Below, piece after piece: positions 38,043 to 45,205 of a stretch of DNA of 64,000 nucleotides. How positions within the stretch are numbered: position 1 is the first letter of the stretch; every line of letters starts with the position of its first letter. The position numbers and the translations under genes are program-made. Origin of the DNA: Thermococcus sp. LS1 (GTDB taxonomy: Archaea > Methanobacteriota_B > Thermococci > Thermococcales > Thermococcaceae). The notes under the pieces were generated by a model. The model saw only the letters and a list, made by a program, of their open reading frames with translations. It had not been told where the DNA came from and made no database searches. The DNA is taken from the NCBI RefSeq assembly GCF_012027395.1, contig NZ_SNUJ01000001.1:310001-374000 (forward strand), read 5' to 3'.

Positions 38043-38284
38043 TTTACCTCATTTCCTTTTATTCCCAATTTTTGTCTCAAAATTCCAAACGGTTTTATAA
38101 AAACGTTCGAATTTTTGAGACTTTGAGACCATCAGAGAAACGTGACCGTTTATGATTATTCGAACATTCATAATTCGTGTGATTGTGTCATGGCATCTTC
38201 GATAAAAAGTGAATAATATCTTGGCATTTAGCGAACCAAAAAGGTTATTTATTCCAGGATTGTAAACCATACTGGTGGGTTTAG
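38043..38284. promoter_or_regulatory. AT-rich gap with nested inverted repeats and two TATA boxes
   Basis: No gene is supported in these 242 bases. GTCTCAAAA (38074-38082) and TTTTGAGAC (38114-38122, followed by a second TTTGAGAC) flank a TATA-like GGTTTTATAAAA near 38091. GTTCGAAT (38106-38113) is mirrored by ATTCGAAC (38159-38166). A second TATA-like GGTTATTTATT (about 38242) lies some 40 bases before the next start and probably serves it. Confidence 0.5.
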
Positions 38285-38548
38285 ATGGACCTTGGAAAGA
38301 TGGTTTTCGCTTTTATTGGGCTCGGGACAACACTGTTTTTAGCATTTAGTGTCCCGAGTATTGAGCAGGTGATTTACAATGCTTTTACACCCCTCGTATT
38401 TCAAGCTTCTCAAGAAATTCAGGCATACGATTGGTCAACTGCATTTCTCATCAAAGCAACTTGGATTCTTGTGGGAGTGTCCGTGATTATTTTGATTGTA
38501 ACTCCAATAAGGGACGCACTTATGGAGCTTATATCTTCGCTGGGGTGA
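38285..38548 (+). CDS. small membrane protein in the defence island (first of two)
   Basis: This 87-residue protein has two hydrophobic segments (VFAFIGLGTTLFLAFSVPSI and TWILVGVSVIILIVT) joined by a polar loop, and ends with a helix DALMELISSLG. GGTGGG precedes the ATG. The next gene starts two bases after its stop, also a membrane protein, so they are a pair. No family is recognised; small paired membrane proteins occur in archaeal plasmids and proviruses and as effectors of defence systems. Confidence 0.65.
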   Translation: MDLGKMVFAFIGLGTTLFLAFSVPSIEQVIYNAFTPLVFQASQEIQAYDWSTAFLIKATWILVGVSVIILIVTPIRDALMELISSLG

Positions 38549-38549
38549 T

Positions 38550-38828
38550 ATGATGGATGCCCTGGAACCCCTTGAACAACTTGCTGAGACTTTTGACGTA
38601 CTGAGTAAGATGCTTCTTGAAATGGCCCTTCCAAGCGCACAGTTCATAATCGCGCTGGCTTTTTATGGCGTTGTATTGTATCTTTGGAATATCTTGGGAG
38701 TGACGCCTAATACCCCATTTTACAGTGTGATGGTGAGTCTCTCCAGTGCCATTTGGGTCGGAATTGGTTTATTGGGACTTGCAGGTACATTATCTGCGTT
38801 GAGGCATCTGGAAGAGCTTCCATTCTAA
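38550..38828 (+). CDS. small membrane protein in the defence island (second of two)
   Basis: This 92-residue protein has an acidic N-terminal helix (MMDALEPLEQLAETFDVLSKM) and two to three membrane segments (FIIALAFYGVVLYLWNILG and SSAIWVGIGLLGLAGTL). The ribosome binding site GGGGTGAT overlaps the end of the previous gene; ATG at 38550 or 38553. It is cotranscribed with its neighbour. Function unknown. Confidence 0.65.
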   Translation: MMDALEPLEQLAETFDVLSKMLLEMALPSAQFIIALAFYGVVLYLWNILGVTPNTPFYSVMVSLSSAIWVGIGLLGLAGTLSALRHLEELPF

Positions 38829-38879
38829 TGACAACTTATTTATCCTTTGACGTTCTTATTCTCTGGTTGGGTGAGTGGA

Positions 38880-39311
38880 ATGAAGTACTGGCTCTGCATC
38901 ACCAACCGTGCGAACTGGGAGGTTGTCAAGAAGAAGAACGTCTGGGGAGTCGCGAAGAGGCATAAAAACACCATCGCCAAGGTTAAACCGGGCGACAGGC
39001 TCGTCTTTTACGTCAAGCAAGAGAGGAAAAACAAAGAGGTTTTAGAGCCGAAGATTGTGGGCATCTTTGAGGTCGTTAGTGAGCCTTACACAGATTCAAG
39101 CAGAATCTTCAAGAGTCCTCCCCACCTTAACGAGACTTACCCGTTGAGGGTGAAGGTTAAGCCAATAAAGCTCGGCGAGCTCGACTTCAAGCCGCTCATT
39201 CCAAAGCTGAAGTTCATCACGAACAAGAAGCGCTGGAGTGGCCACCTGATGGGCAAGGCCATGAGAGAACTGCCAGAAGAGGACTACAGGCTGATTGAAG
39301 GCTTGCTTTGA
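38880..39311 (+). CDS. EVE-domain protein
   Basis: The start at 38880 has GGTGAGTGGA before it. The 143-residue product [24 protein letters not shown]...[11 protein letters not shown] is a single EVE domain of the PUA superfamily, close in form to the solved Pyrococcus protein PH1033. EVE domains bind modified bases and often accompany restriction systems. A TATA-like CTTATTTATCC (about 38836) gives it its own promoter. It may be core or part of the defence set. Confidence 0.85.
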   Translation: MKYWLCITNRANWEVVKKKNVWGVAKRHKNTIAKVKPGDRLVFYVKQERKNKEVLEPKIVGIFEVVSEPYTDSSRIFKSPPHLNETYPLRVKVKPIKLGELDFKPLIPKLKFITNKKRWSGHLMGKAMRELPEEDYRLIEGLL

Positions 39312-39351
39312 GCCGCCTCAATCTCTTCGCCAACTTTTTGTGAACGGTTCA

Positions 39352-39373
39352 GTGTAAGGCAAATGCCTTACAC
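39352..39373. repeat. 22-base palindrome, copy 1
   Basis: Perfect arms GTGTAAGGCA and TGCCTTACAC around a central AA. The same arms occur at 40259-40280 around TT, so the two copies are reverse complements of each other. Both are preceded by TTCA. Such symmetry suits a dimeric repressor site. Confidence 0.75.
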
Positions 39374-39698
39374 CAGCACCTCCAAGGGTACACTTTTGTA
39401 CACCCACTTAAAAAGGGGCTTTCTGGGCGCTCGTTTTACCCCATTGTTGTGCCACAAACCGCCCGGCGTGGTCGCCCAAGAATTATGGGAAAGCGCTTTA
39501 TCACGCTTTTCATGAGACTTTTTGTTTTCATACTGTTTTTCAGCCAATCTGGGCTGTCTCATGTCTTCTTTTCAGAGCTTGATTTAGTGAACGTACAAGT
39601 TTATGCGTTTCATTTTTTGCAACTCGCGTTTAAATGCAAGAATTATTGAAAACAGAGGAGTAAAAAGAAGGGCGAAGAGGGCTTCTTTTGTCAGCCGC

Positions 39699-39753
39699 GA
39701 GTTATCAAAATTGATAACTCAAGCCCTTGACGAGTTATCAGATTTGATAACTC
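39699..39753. promoter_or_regulatory. twin palindromic operators
   Basis: Two 22-base palindromes, 39699-39720 and 39732-39753, share the arms GAGTTATCA and TGATAACTC around short A/T centres. Their centres are 33 bases apart, about three helical turns, which allows cooperative binding on one DNA face. They lie about 90 bases before the next supported start (39843). Confidence 0.7.
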
Positions 39754-39842
39754 GGGTCAAATTCAATTTTCTTAATGACTTCGCTCGGTGGTCATGGGTT
39801 AATTTTAATTGCTCACACCCTCGCTGGGGAGTGGTGGTAAGG

Positions 39843-40232
39843 ATGGAAGATGTAACGACCGTGCTGTACGGAATCTTCAACGAAATTAGGGTCATGAAGC
39901 TGGAAGAGGTCAATAAAAAGGTGGCTGTGACTTTGGCTGGGCCTTTGGGCGAGCTTGGGGTGCCGGAAGAATTCTGGAGGGAGGTCTACTCCCTGCTGAT
40001 GGGGGCTTATGAAGACCGTGAGGCCCTCCTTGATGCCAGGGGCCTCTTCAATTACGTCCTTGATGACTTTGTTGGGAGGGGGTTGGTTGATACGGAGAGT
40101 GCTCTCAAGCTTCGGGTATTCGTTGATTACTTCGAGGAAGTGCTGTTCCCGAGGAGGCGGGACTGTGTGAGGGTGCCTTCCGCAATTGCCCTTGAGGTGT
40201 TTTTCATCCTCGCTTACGGCGAGGCGGACTAA
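39843..40232 (+). CDS. orphan acidic protein of unknown function
   Basis: The ATG at 39843 has GGTGGTAAGG before it. The 129-residue product (MEDVTTVLYGIFNEIRVMKLEEVNKKV...) is helical and acidic with no membrane segment or known motif; it ends VFFILAYGEAD. The frame extends upstream through the twin palindromes, but that part lacks a start signal. Between an EVE gene and a CcdA/CopG-like gene, it probably belongs to mobile DNA. Confidence 0.62.
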   Translation: MEDVTTVLYGIFNEIRVMKLEEVNKKVAVTLAGPLGELGVPEEFWREVYSLLMGAYEDREALLDARGLFNYVLDDFVGRGLVDTESALKLRVFVDYFEEVLFPRRRDCVRVPSAIALEVFFILAYGEAD

Positions 40233-40258
40233 TGCCCTTTTATTATTTTTGGCTTTCA

Positions 40259-40280
40259 GTGTAAGGCATTTGCCTTACAC
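40259..40280. promoter_or_regulatory. 22-base palindrome, copy 2, upstream of CcdA/CopG-like gene
   Basis: Arms GTGTAAGGCA and TGCCTTACAC around TT. It lies about 20 bases before a TATA-like TTGTTTAAATC (about 40297) of the next gene, a fitting place for an operator of that ribbon-helix-helix protein. Confidence 0.65.
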
Positions 40281-40340
40281 CGGTTTCTGCGTGCGAAAGT
40301 TGTTTAAATCAGAGTTCTCCACTCTTTTTGGTGCCAGGCT

Positions 40341-40631
40341 ATGGGACCTGACACGGGTATTTACACGTGTATTTACACGGGTGATGTACAGAAACGTTCA
40401 AAGAAGCGGAGTGTTACCGTGACAATCCGGGCTGATTTGGTGGAGTTTGCGAAGAGAGAAGGCATTAACATGTCGAAGTTGCTTGAAGAAGCCTTGAAAG
40501 CGTTTTATTCTGGGAGAAGCGTTGTTCTGGGGCCGGGGCCGGGATTTGAACCCGGGCTAGGGGATCCACAGTCCCCTGTGCTGACCAGGCTACACCACCC
40601 CGGCCATGTCCAGCTAAACCTTTTGAGTTAG
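40341..40631 (+). pseudogene. CcdA/CopG-like antitoxin gene running into tRNA-His
   Basis: The frame starts MGPDTGIYTC (GGTGCC before ATG). Its core KKRSVTVTIRADLVEFAKREG then INMSKLLEEALKAFY is a ribbon-helix-helix antitoxin fold of the CcdA/CopG type. After about residue 62 the frame continues straight into the tRNA-His gene on the other strand (GPGPGFEPGLGDP...), so the natural C-terminus is missing. No toxin gene follows. This looks like a gene cut by recombination at the tRNA 3' end; a short functional repressor remains possible. The start region holds a tandem GTATTTACACG repeat. Confidence 0.6.
40531..40605 (-). tRNA. tRNA-His (anticodon GTG)
   Basis: On the minus strand the acceptor stem is GCCGGGG with CCCCGGC, the anticodon arm GGGGA-CTGTGGA-TCCCC (anticodon GTG). 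The extra G at position -1, the tRNA-His mark, is encoded at 40605. The discriminator C (40531) is followed by CCA (40530-40528). Its 3' end faces the accessory island. Confidence 0.96.
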
Positions 40632-40746
40632 CTTTATAAAGTTTTCGTCAGAACGGGCTGAAAGAGGGAGCTGAGACCTTTTACATTCAATAACCGAACT
40701 CAGAGGAGAGATTGAAAACCGTCAAACCACATAGGGAGGTTTCGAG

Positions 40747-41445
40747 ATGAAAGCCAAGAGAGAAGCGCTCGCGAGCCTCTTCACGGCCATAAATGAGGGT
40801 AAAGTCGACGAAGACATAATAGACCTCCTCCTTCTCATCAACTCGATAAAGGGCATCTACACCACATCCTCCTGCTCGGGGAGGATTGGAATCATCGAGG
40901 AGCCGACCCTGGGGGCAAAGCCCCTCTCCCGCTGGCTGATGAAGGCCCACAGACTCATAGAATTTGAAGAAGCAAAAGAAGCCCTGAAAAATGCCAAAGA
41001 GGGGATCATCTTCCTCAAGAGCCAGCCACCCATCTTCCACGTCGTTGCCGAAGACCTTGAGAAGGCAAAGAAGCTCCACGAGCTAGGCTTAGCTTCAGGC
41101 TTCAAGTATACAACATTCAAGGTCATTTCAAAGCGCTACCTCGTTGAGATAAACGCCACCGAATACCTTACCGCTCCCCTTGGAAAGAATGGAAAGGTCC
41201 TGGTGGACGACGAATACCTCCGCTTTGCAATCGAGATCGGCAACGAGATGCTGAAGCGCTCAAAGGGCAGGCTCCCCCGCCTTGAGGAGAACTTCAGAAA
41301 GCTGAGGAAAGAGCTCGGAGAAGACGAGCTGTTCTACGAGATGGCCTCCAAGTACATGATAGACTACTCCAAAATCATTACAGTCGGGATGCTGAATCGG
41401 AGGGTGGAAAATCTGAGAAAAGGGATGGAATCTCTGGGGGAATAA
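40747..41445 (+). CDS. taw3: wybutosine-pathway tRNA-Phe methyltransferase Taw3
   Basis: Taw3 (TYW3 in eukaryotes) methylates N4 of the demethylwyosine base at position 37 of tRNA-Phe. The 232-residue protein has the family marks TSSCSGRIGI (about residues 40-49), LGAKPLSRW and the later VEINATEYLTAPLG. It begins MKAKREALASLF with GGAGGTTTCGAG before the ATG. It is the first core gene after the accessory island and converges on the lipoate ligase gene. Confidence 0.93.
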   Translation: MKAKREALASLFTAINEGKVDEDIIDLLLLINSIKGIYTTSSCSGRIGIIEEPTLGAKPLSRWLMKAHRLIEFEEAKEALKNAKEGIIFLKSQPPIFHVVAEDLEKAKKLHELGLASGFKYTTFKVISKRYLVEINATEYLTAPLGKNGKVLVDDEYLRFAIEIGNEMLKRSKGRLPRLEENFRKLRKELGEDELFYEMASKYMIDYSKIITVGMLNRRVENLRKGMESLGE

Positions 41446-41449
41446 CCTC

Positions 41450-42199
41450 TTACCTCATCTCGTTCCACTCCGGGTTTCCGTACCTCTCCTCTATCAGTTT
41501 CTCTGCAAGCTCGAGCTCGTAGTCTGTCAGCTGGCCTTCTTCCAGCTCAAACGCGGCAAAGAACTTGTCTTTCAGCAGCTCGTAGGTCTCCCAGCGGTTC
41601 AGCTTTATTCCCTCGCGCTCCAGCGTCGTAACCCTCTCCCAGATGCTCGAAACTCCTTTATCAGAAAGCTTCGCCTTCGAAATCCTCAGAACCTTCGCGA
41701 GTACCTCCACCCTCGTCGCGTACATGAACGTGCCGTGCTGGAGGATTACCCCCTTTCTCCTCGTCTGGGCAGAGCCGCTTATCTTCTTGCCGTTGGCGAC
41801 GATGTCGTTCAGGCCGGAGAAGCCGGCGTCGAGGCCAAGCTCCTTCAGAGCATCCACGAGCGGGCCGGCCAGGTAGCGGTAGCTCTCCTCGACGTTCCGC
41901 AGGGCGGGATGATAGTCCTCGCCGATGACCACCGAATAGGTTATCTCACCGAACTCGTCGTGGAAGACGCTCCCGCCGCCGGTTATGCGCCTTACAACCG
42001 GGATTCCAAGCCTCCCGGCGGCGTCGAGGTCAACGTCGTGCCGGACGCTCTGGAAGCGGCCTATAGTTACCGAGCTGGGATTGAAAGCGTAGAGCCTCAC
42101 CGTGTCGGGGACCTTGCCCTCAATTCTAGCGCGCATTATCGCCTCGTCTATCGCCATCTGAACCTCGGGTCGGGCAACTATGAGCGGAATGAACCTCAT
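41450..42199 (-). CDS. lplA: lipoate-protein ligase A family protein
   Basis: The 249-residue product shows the biotin/lipoate ligase fold: RRITGGGSVFHD near residue 71 and GLNDIVANGKKISGSAQTR with the catalytic lysine, followed by LQHGTFMY. It activates lipoate with ATP and transfers it to carrier proteins such as GcvH; lipoate-linked enzymes are not in this window. A C-terminal helical part is present, though shorter than in E. coli LplA. GGTGATGGC precedes the ATG, and a TATA-like CTTAAAAACG lies about 30 bases further up. Confidence 0.89.
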   Translation of the reverse strand: MRFIPLIVARPEVQMAIDEAIMRARIEGKVPDTVRLYAFNPSSVTIGRFQSVRHDVDLDAAGRLGIPVVRRITGGGSVFHDEFGEITYSVVIGEDYHPALRNVEESYRYLAGPLVDALKELGLDAGFSGLNDIVANGKKISGSAQTRRKGVILQHGTFMYATRVEVLAKVLRISKAKLSDKGVSSIWERVTTLEREGIKLNRWETYELLKDKFFAAFELEEGQLTDYELELAEKLIEERYGNPEWNEMR

Positions 42200-42241
42200 G
42201 CCATCACCAAAGTTAAAAAATCAAGAGCGTTTTTAAGCCCA

Positions 42242-42298
42242 GCGATGATGACGCCCAAGCCCTCCTGAGAGGGTGATGAGAGCGGTCACCACTGAGCG
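42242..42298 (+). ncRNA. C/D box small RNA (2'-O-methylation guide)
   Basis: All four boxes are present in order: C ATGATGA (42245-42251), D' CTGA (42265-42268), C' GTGATGA (42273-42279) and D CTGA (42292-42295), flanked by GC-rich ends. The two guides are 13 bases (42252-42264) and 12 bases (42280-42291), the usual archaeal length. By the N+5 rule the D guide would mark the G in a target starting UGGUG, and the D' guide the G in a target starting GAGGG. It would work with L7Ae, Nop5 and fibrillarin. The target RNA is not identified. Confidence 0.85.
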
Positions 42299-42303
42299 GA
42301 TAA

Positions 42304-42998
42304 GAAACTTTGCCTTCGCAAAGTTTCATCAAAGTTCGTGATTCCTTCGTTGGGAGCCTTTTTAGAATGGGTTCTCTTTTTTATGAACTTGCGTGATTTG
42401 TGGAACCTCTGCAAACGCTCATTTTTGATGGGGTTTGCTTTTTGGATAAGCGCCCTTCGGGCGCTGAGGAGAGAAAACCTTCTAACGGGCCCTTATGAGG
42501 TAGTTCCTCGCAAAAGCCCCAAGTCAAGTAAAAACCAACTTAGTTGGGTAAACTCACTGAGAATCACAAAACTTGGTCAAGGGTGAAGGGAAGGAACCTC
42601 CAGTGGATTAAGAGAAAAAGAGAGGTGAGAAAACGTAGTTTCCCAGATTTTAGAGAAGAACGGGGCACGTGGCTTCGCCCCACATCGGGGGTTTGAGAGT
42701 ACAGGAAGCTTTTGGAAAAAGCTTCACCAAAAGTTCGTAGCTCTTTTCAAGGCCGCTGGATAGCAGTGGATTTCGCTAAGTTCTAAAGTTAAATTGGGGA
42801 GCCTCCTGAGGACTTTTCGATATCGCTTAGGGGTTTTCTTTCGGACGCCCTTTGGGCGTCTATTCAGGTAACCACCTTATTAAAGAGAGCATTTTTCGAG
42901 AGGCTCAGAGATAAATTGGCCAAGAGCAATGAAATCAACCCCCAAAAGAAGGTAAAAGGAGCTACGAACTTTGATCAAACTTTGCACCAGCAAAGTTT
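42304..42998. repeat. gene-free element built of repeated hairpin modules
   Basis: Most of the 850-base gap 42200-43052 is this stretch; short open frames in it have no start signal or family. Its ends are inverted copies of one module: a hairpin (GAAACTTTGC-cttc-GCAAAGTTTC, 42304-42327) followed by ATCAAAGTTCGT, and on the minus strand AAACTTTGC-tggt-GCAAAGTTT (42998-42977) followed by ATCAAAGTTCGT. A third, diverged copy (GAAGCTTTT-gga-AAAAGCTTC, then CCAAAAGTTCGT) starts at 42705. Second-type hairpins AGCGCCC-ttc-GGGCGCT (42449-42465) and GACGCCC-ttt-GGGCGTC (42844-42860) each follow a first-type hairpin by about 140 bases. Confidence 0.65.
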
Positions 42999-43052
42999 GA
43001 TGGTCAGGGGCCGATTAGCTCCTCATCGGCCTCTCGGTCACCTACCCTCACA

Positions 43053-43529
43053 TCATCCCAGGCCGAGGCGCTCCCTTATCTCGAGCGGGATGAGGCCTAT
43101 CTTCGGGAAAACCAGCAGGGCCTTGTCCTCGACGGCATAAGCGGGAACGCAGGGAACCGGCCCGTAAGGCGTTGGATAATCTGGATCCGGGGCCCAGTTG
43201 TTGTCGCCCCAGGTGACGAAGCACTTCTCGGTTTTCCCGCCAAGGTTTACCTCCTTTATCTCCCTGACACGGTGGATTATTGGGTATTCGTAACCTGGGC
43301 GCTTATAGACGATCACGTCGCCAACGTGGACTTTATCTATGTTGTCCTCATTTATCCCTTCCAGGAGGACAACGTCTCCCCTGTAAAAGACGGGCTCCAT
43401 GGAGCCGCTTACCACTATGACCAGCGGCGACTCTGTGTGCAGCACTATTTTAAGTCCTGATTGAAGTGCAAAAACTGCTATGAACGCGATTAAAATCCAT
43501 GCTAGATCCTTTTTCCAGGATTCCTCCAT
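43053..43529 (-). CDS. archaeal signal peptidase I (S26B)
   Basis: The 158-residue protein has an N-terminal membrane segment (LAWILIAFIAVFALQSGLKIV), then the catalytic serine in VVSGSMEPVFYRGDVV and the histidine in YPIIHRVREI, with TWGDNNWAPDPD further on. The serine-histidine arrangement is that of archaeal and ER-type signal peptidases. It removes signal peptides outside the membrane. It overlaps the DUF531 gene by 28 bases in the same direction, so both share a transcript. Confidence 0.9.
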   Translation of the reverse strand: MEESWKKDLAWILIAFIAVFALQSGLKIVLHTESPLVIVVSGSMEPVFYRGDVVLLEGINEDNIDKVHVGDVIVYKRPGYEYPIIHRVREIKEVNLGGKTEKCFVTWGDNNWAPDPDYPTPYGPVPCVPAYAVEDKALLVFPKIGLIPLEIRERLGLG

Positions 43530-44053
43530 CTCAACGCCTCCATTAGAGTGCTTATTCTCGCGGGTATGGCACCTATTGCGGTGCAGGTTTCAAGGCTGAC
43601 CCTTTTCCCTGTTATATCCATATGATAGCGCGCCATCTTAAATATTTCCTTCGGGAGGCCATGCCTTCCAAGGCCTATCAGGAGCAGAAAACTCTCGCCT
43701 TTCAAAGCCCTCTCTGCGAGCTCAAGTGGGGTTATCTCCTTCTCCTCGCTCGGCTTTCTGGTGGTCGCAACCGGCGTGCCGAACTGAGGGGGAAAGCCCT
43801 TCCTCGGAAACTCAAGGAGGTGGAAGCGGTTTCTCTGGGCGAGCTCGAGGAGATACTTCCCTCCCTCGCCTATGGTCGTGTGACCGGCTATTTCCTCGGC
43901 AACATCAACCGGCCTGCCCTCGAAGGGGAATCCCACCAGAGCCAGGTGAAAACCGTAGGCGTAAGCTATTGGTCCGGCTCTGGCTATGGCCCTCAGGTGG
44001 GCCTCGTGCAGCTTCCTTGGGTCGTAGGTGTTGTAGAGCGCAACCGTCAGCAT
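43502..44053 (-). CDS. DUF531 family protein, SPOUT-like
   Basis: This 183-residue protein (MLTVALYNTYDPRKLHEAHLRA) matches DUF531 of euryarchaea as I recall it. The C-terminal segment LLLIGLGRHGLPKE then GKRVSLETCTAIGAIPARI resembles the trefoil knot of SPOUT methyltransferases, so an RNA methylation role is plausible but unproven. GAGGAAC precedes the ATG. It overlaps the downstream signal peptidase gene by 28 bases. Confidence 0.78.
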   Translation of the reverse strand: MLTVALYNTYDPRKLHEAHLRAIARAGPIAYAYGFHLALVGFPFEGRPVDVAEEIAGHTTIGEGGKYLLELAQRNRFHLLEFPRKGFPPQFGTPVATTRKPSEEKEITPLELAERALKGESFLLLIGLGRHGLPKEIFKMARYHMDITGKRVSLETCTAIGAIPARISTLMEALRWRNPGKRI

Positions 44054-44115
44054 GTTCCTCGGAAAAAGTGTCCAACAAAGGTTTATAAGGATTTATAGCA
44101 GACTAAACATTTAGT

Positions 44116-45195
44116 ATGACCACGCTAGAGGAAATAAACCTGCTTGTTGAAAGGGGCTACTACGAGGAGGCCCTTGCAAAGGTTCATGAGCTTAAGGACC
44201 CCATAGACCAAGTGGAGGCTCTCACCAAGATAGTCGTGGCCATATACCAGCACGGTGGCCCGATGGAGTGGATTCCGAGCATCATAGAGGACGCCATGTA
44301 CATCGCGAAGAAACTCAAAGACCCTTCTAACAAGGCTGTGGCGTATTCCATAATCGCTTCCGCCCTTGCGATAATGGAGTACGAAGAGGACGCGATGGAT
44401 TTCTTCAACCGGGCGATAGATGAGACTAACGATATAGAAAGCCCAATAGAGAAGGGCATAGTTCTCTCGACCCTTGCCTATCACCTCGCCCTTGCAGGTT
44501 ATCCCGACAACGCCCTCGAGATCTTCAACATCGCCTTCGATACGATAATTGGGGCTGAGATAGGCTACACCCACAAGGTGGACGGCATACTCAGGATGGG
44601 AGAGCTTCTTGAAAAGGCTGGGGATACCTTGCCATCGAACAAGGCCCTGGACTTTTATAAGATGGCATTTGACATATTCGACAAGCTCCACGTCAATCAA
44701 CGCGCGGCGATGGTCGAGAAAAAGATAGAGCTTGCGAAAACGGTTTATGACGTCGGGCTTCCGCAGATACGCGCAGCCCTGCTTGAGGGGAGGAACTACT
44801 ACGCGCTGGCCCTCATAGAGAAGAAGTACAGCGGCGTTGTGAGACTCATCGGAGAGCTCGAAGTTGCCCTCTGGATGAAGAGGGTGAACAACGTAGAGTA
44901 TCTCGACGTTGTTAACAAGGCTTTCGAGCGCTGTGAGAACCCGAGGTTCACCGACGTCAACGTCCAGCACATAGCTAGGCTCCTCACCGAGCTTGGAAAC
45001 CTGAACAGGGCACTAAAATTCGCAAAAGAAATACAGGATATCCACAAGAGAAGCGAGGCACTGAAGGCCATAGCCCTTGAGCTGGCCAGGAGGAAGGAGT
45101 TCGAAGATGCAAGGGAAATCATTGAAAGCATCCCCGATCCAAAGATAAAGGAGGAGGCACTCACAGAGCTTGAGACCATAGAAGGGAGTCAGTGA
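44116..45195 (+). CDS. TPR-like helical repeat protein
   Basis: This 359-residue soluble protein is made of about nine helix-turn-helix repeats with TPR-like periodicity (YYEEALAKVHELKDPIDQVE, YEEDAMDFFNRAIDE, YPDNALEIFNIAFDT, FEDAREIIESIPDPKIKEEA). Such proteins are protein-binding scaffolds; the partner is unknown. A TATA-like TTTATAAGG lies near 44080, shared with the divergent DUF531 gene. The dipeptidase gene starts 10 bases after its stop. Confidence 0.78.
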   Translation: MTTLEEINLLVERGYYEEALAKVHELKDPIDQVEALTKIVVAIYQHGGPMEWIPSIIEDAMYIAKKLKDPSNKAVAYSIIASALAIMEYEEDAMDFFNRAIDETNDIESPIEKGIVLSTLAYHLALAGYPDNALEIFNIAFDTIIGAEIGYTHKVDGILRMGELLEKAGDTLPSNKALDFYKMAFDIFDKLHVNQRAAMVEKKIELAKTVYDVGLPQIRAALLEGRNYYALALIEKKYSGVVRLIGELEVALWMKRVNNVEYLDVVNKAFERCENPRFTDVNVQHIARLLTELGNLNRALKFAKEIQDIHKRSEALKAIALELARRKEFEDAREIIESIPDPKIKEEALTELETIEGSQ

Positions 45196-45205
45196 GGGGG
45201 TCCGC

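Larger units (their letters stand above)
39312..39842. other. 531-base gene-poor stretch with two types of palindrome
   Basis: Open frames here lack ribosome binding sites and family likeness, so I call no gene. The stretch holds a 22-base palindrome (39352-39373), a direct repeat GTACAC-tttt-GTACAC (near 39389), a TATA-like CTTAAAAAGG (39407) and twin palindromes at 39699-39753. It looks like regulatory or remnant mobile DNA. Confidence 0.5.

Noticed and set aside
38049-38270. 73-residue minus-strand frame after the helicase gene
   Set aside because: It covers TATA boxes and inverted repeats and has no ribosome binding site.
39449-39649. 66-residue plus-strand frame with a hydrophobic part
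   Set aside because: No Shine-Dalgarno sequence before its start and no family likeness; possible but unsupported.
39352-40280. Repeated palindromes as a CRISPR array
   Set aside because: Only two copies about 900 bases apart, no regular spacers and no cas genes.
40531-40605. Search for a second tRNA-His fragment marking the other end of the island
   Set aside because: I found no matching tRNA 3' segment near 25500-28000 or 38000-39700 by reading; an exact search was not possible.
42338-43140. Short open frames in the 42200-43052 gap
   Set aside because: They cross hairpins and repeats, lack start signals and show no protein-like pattern.
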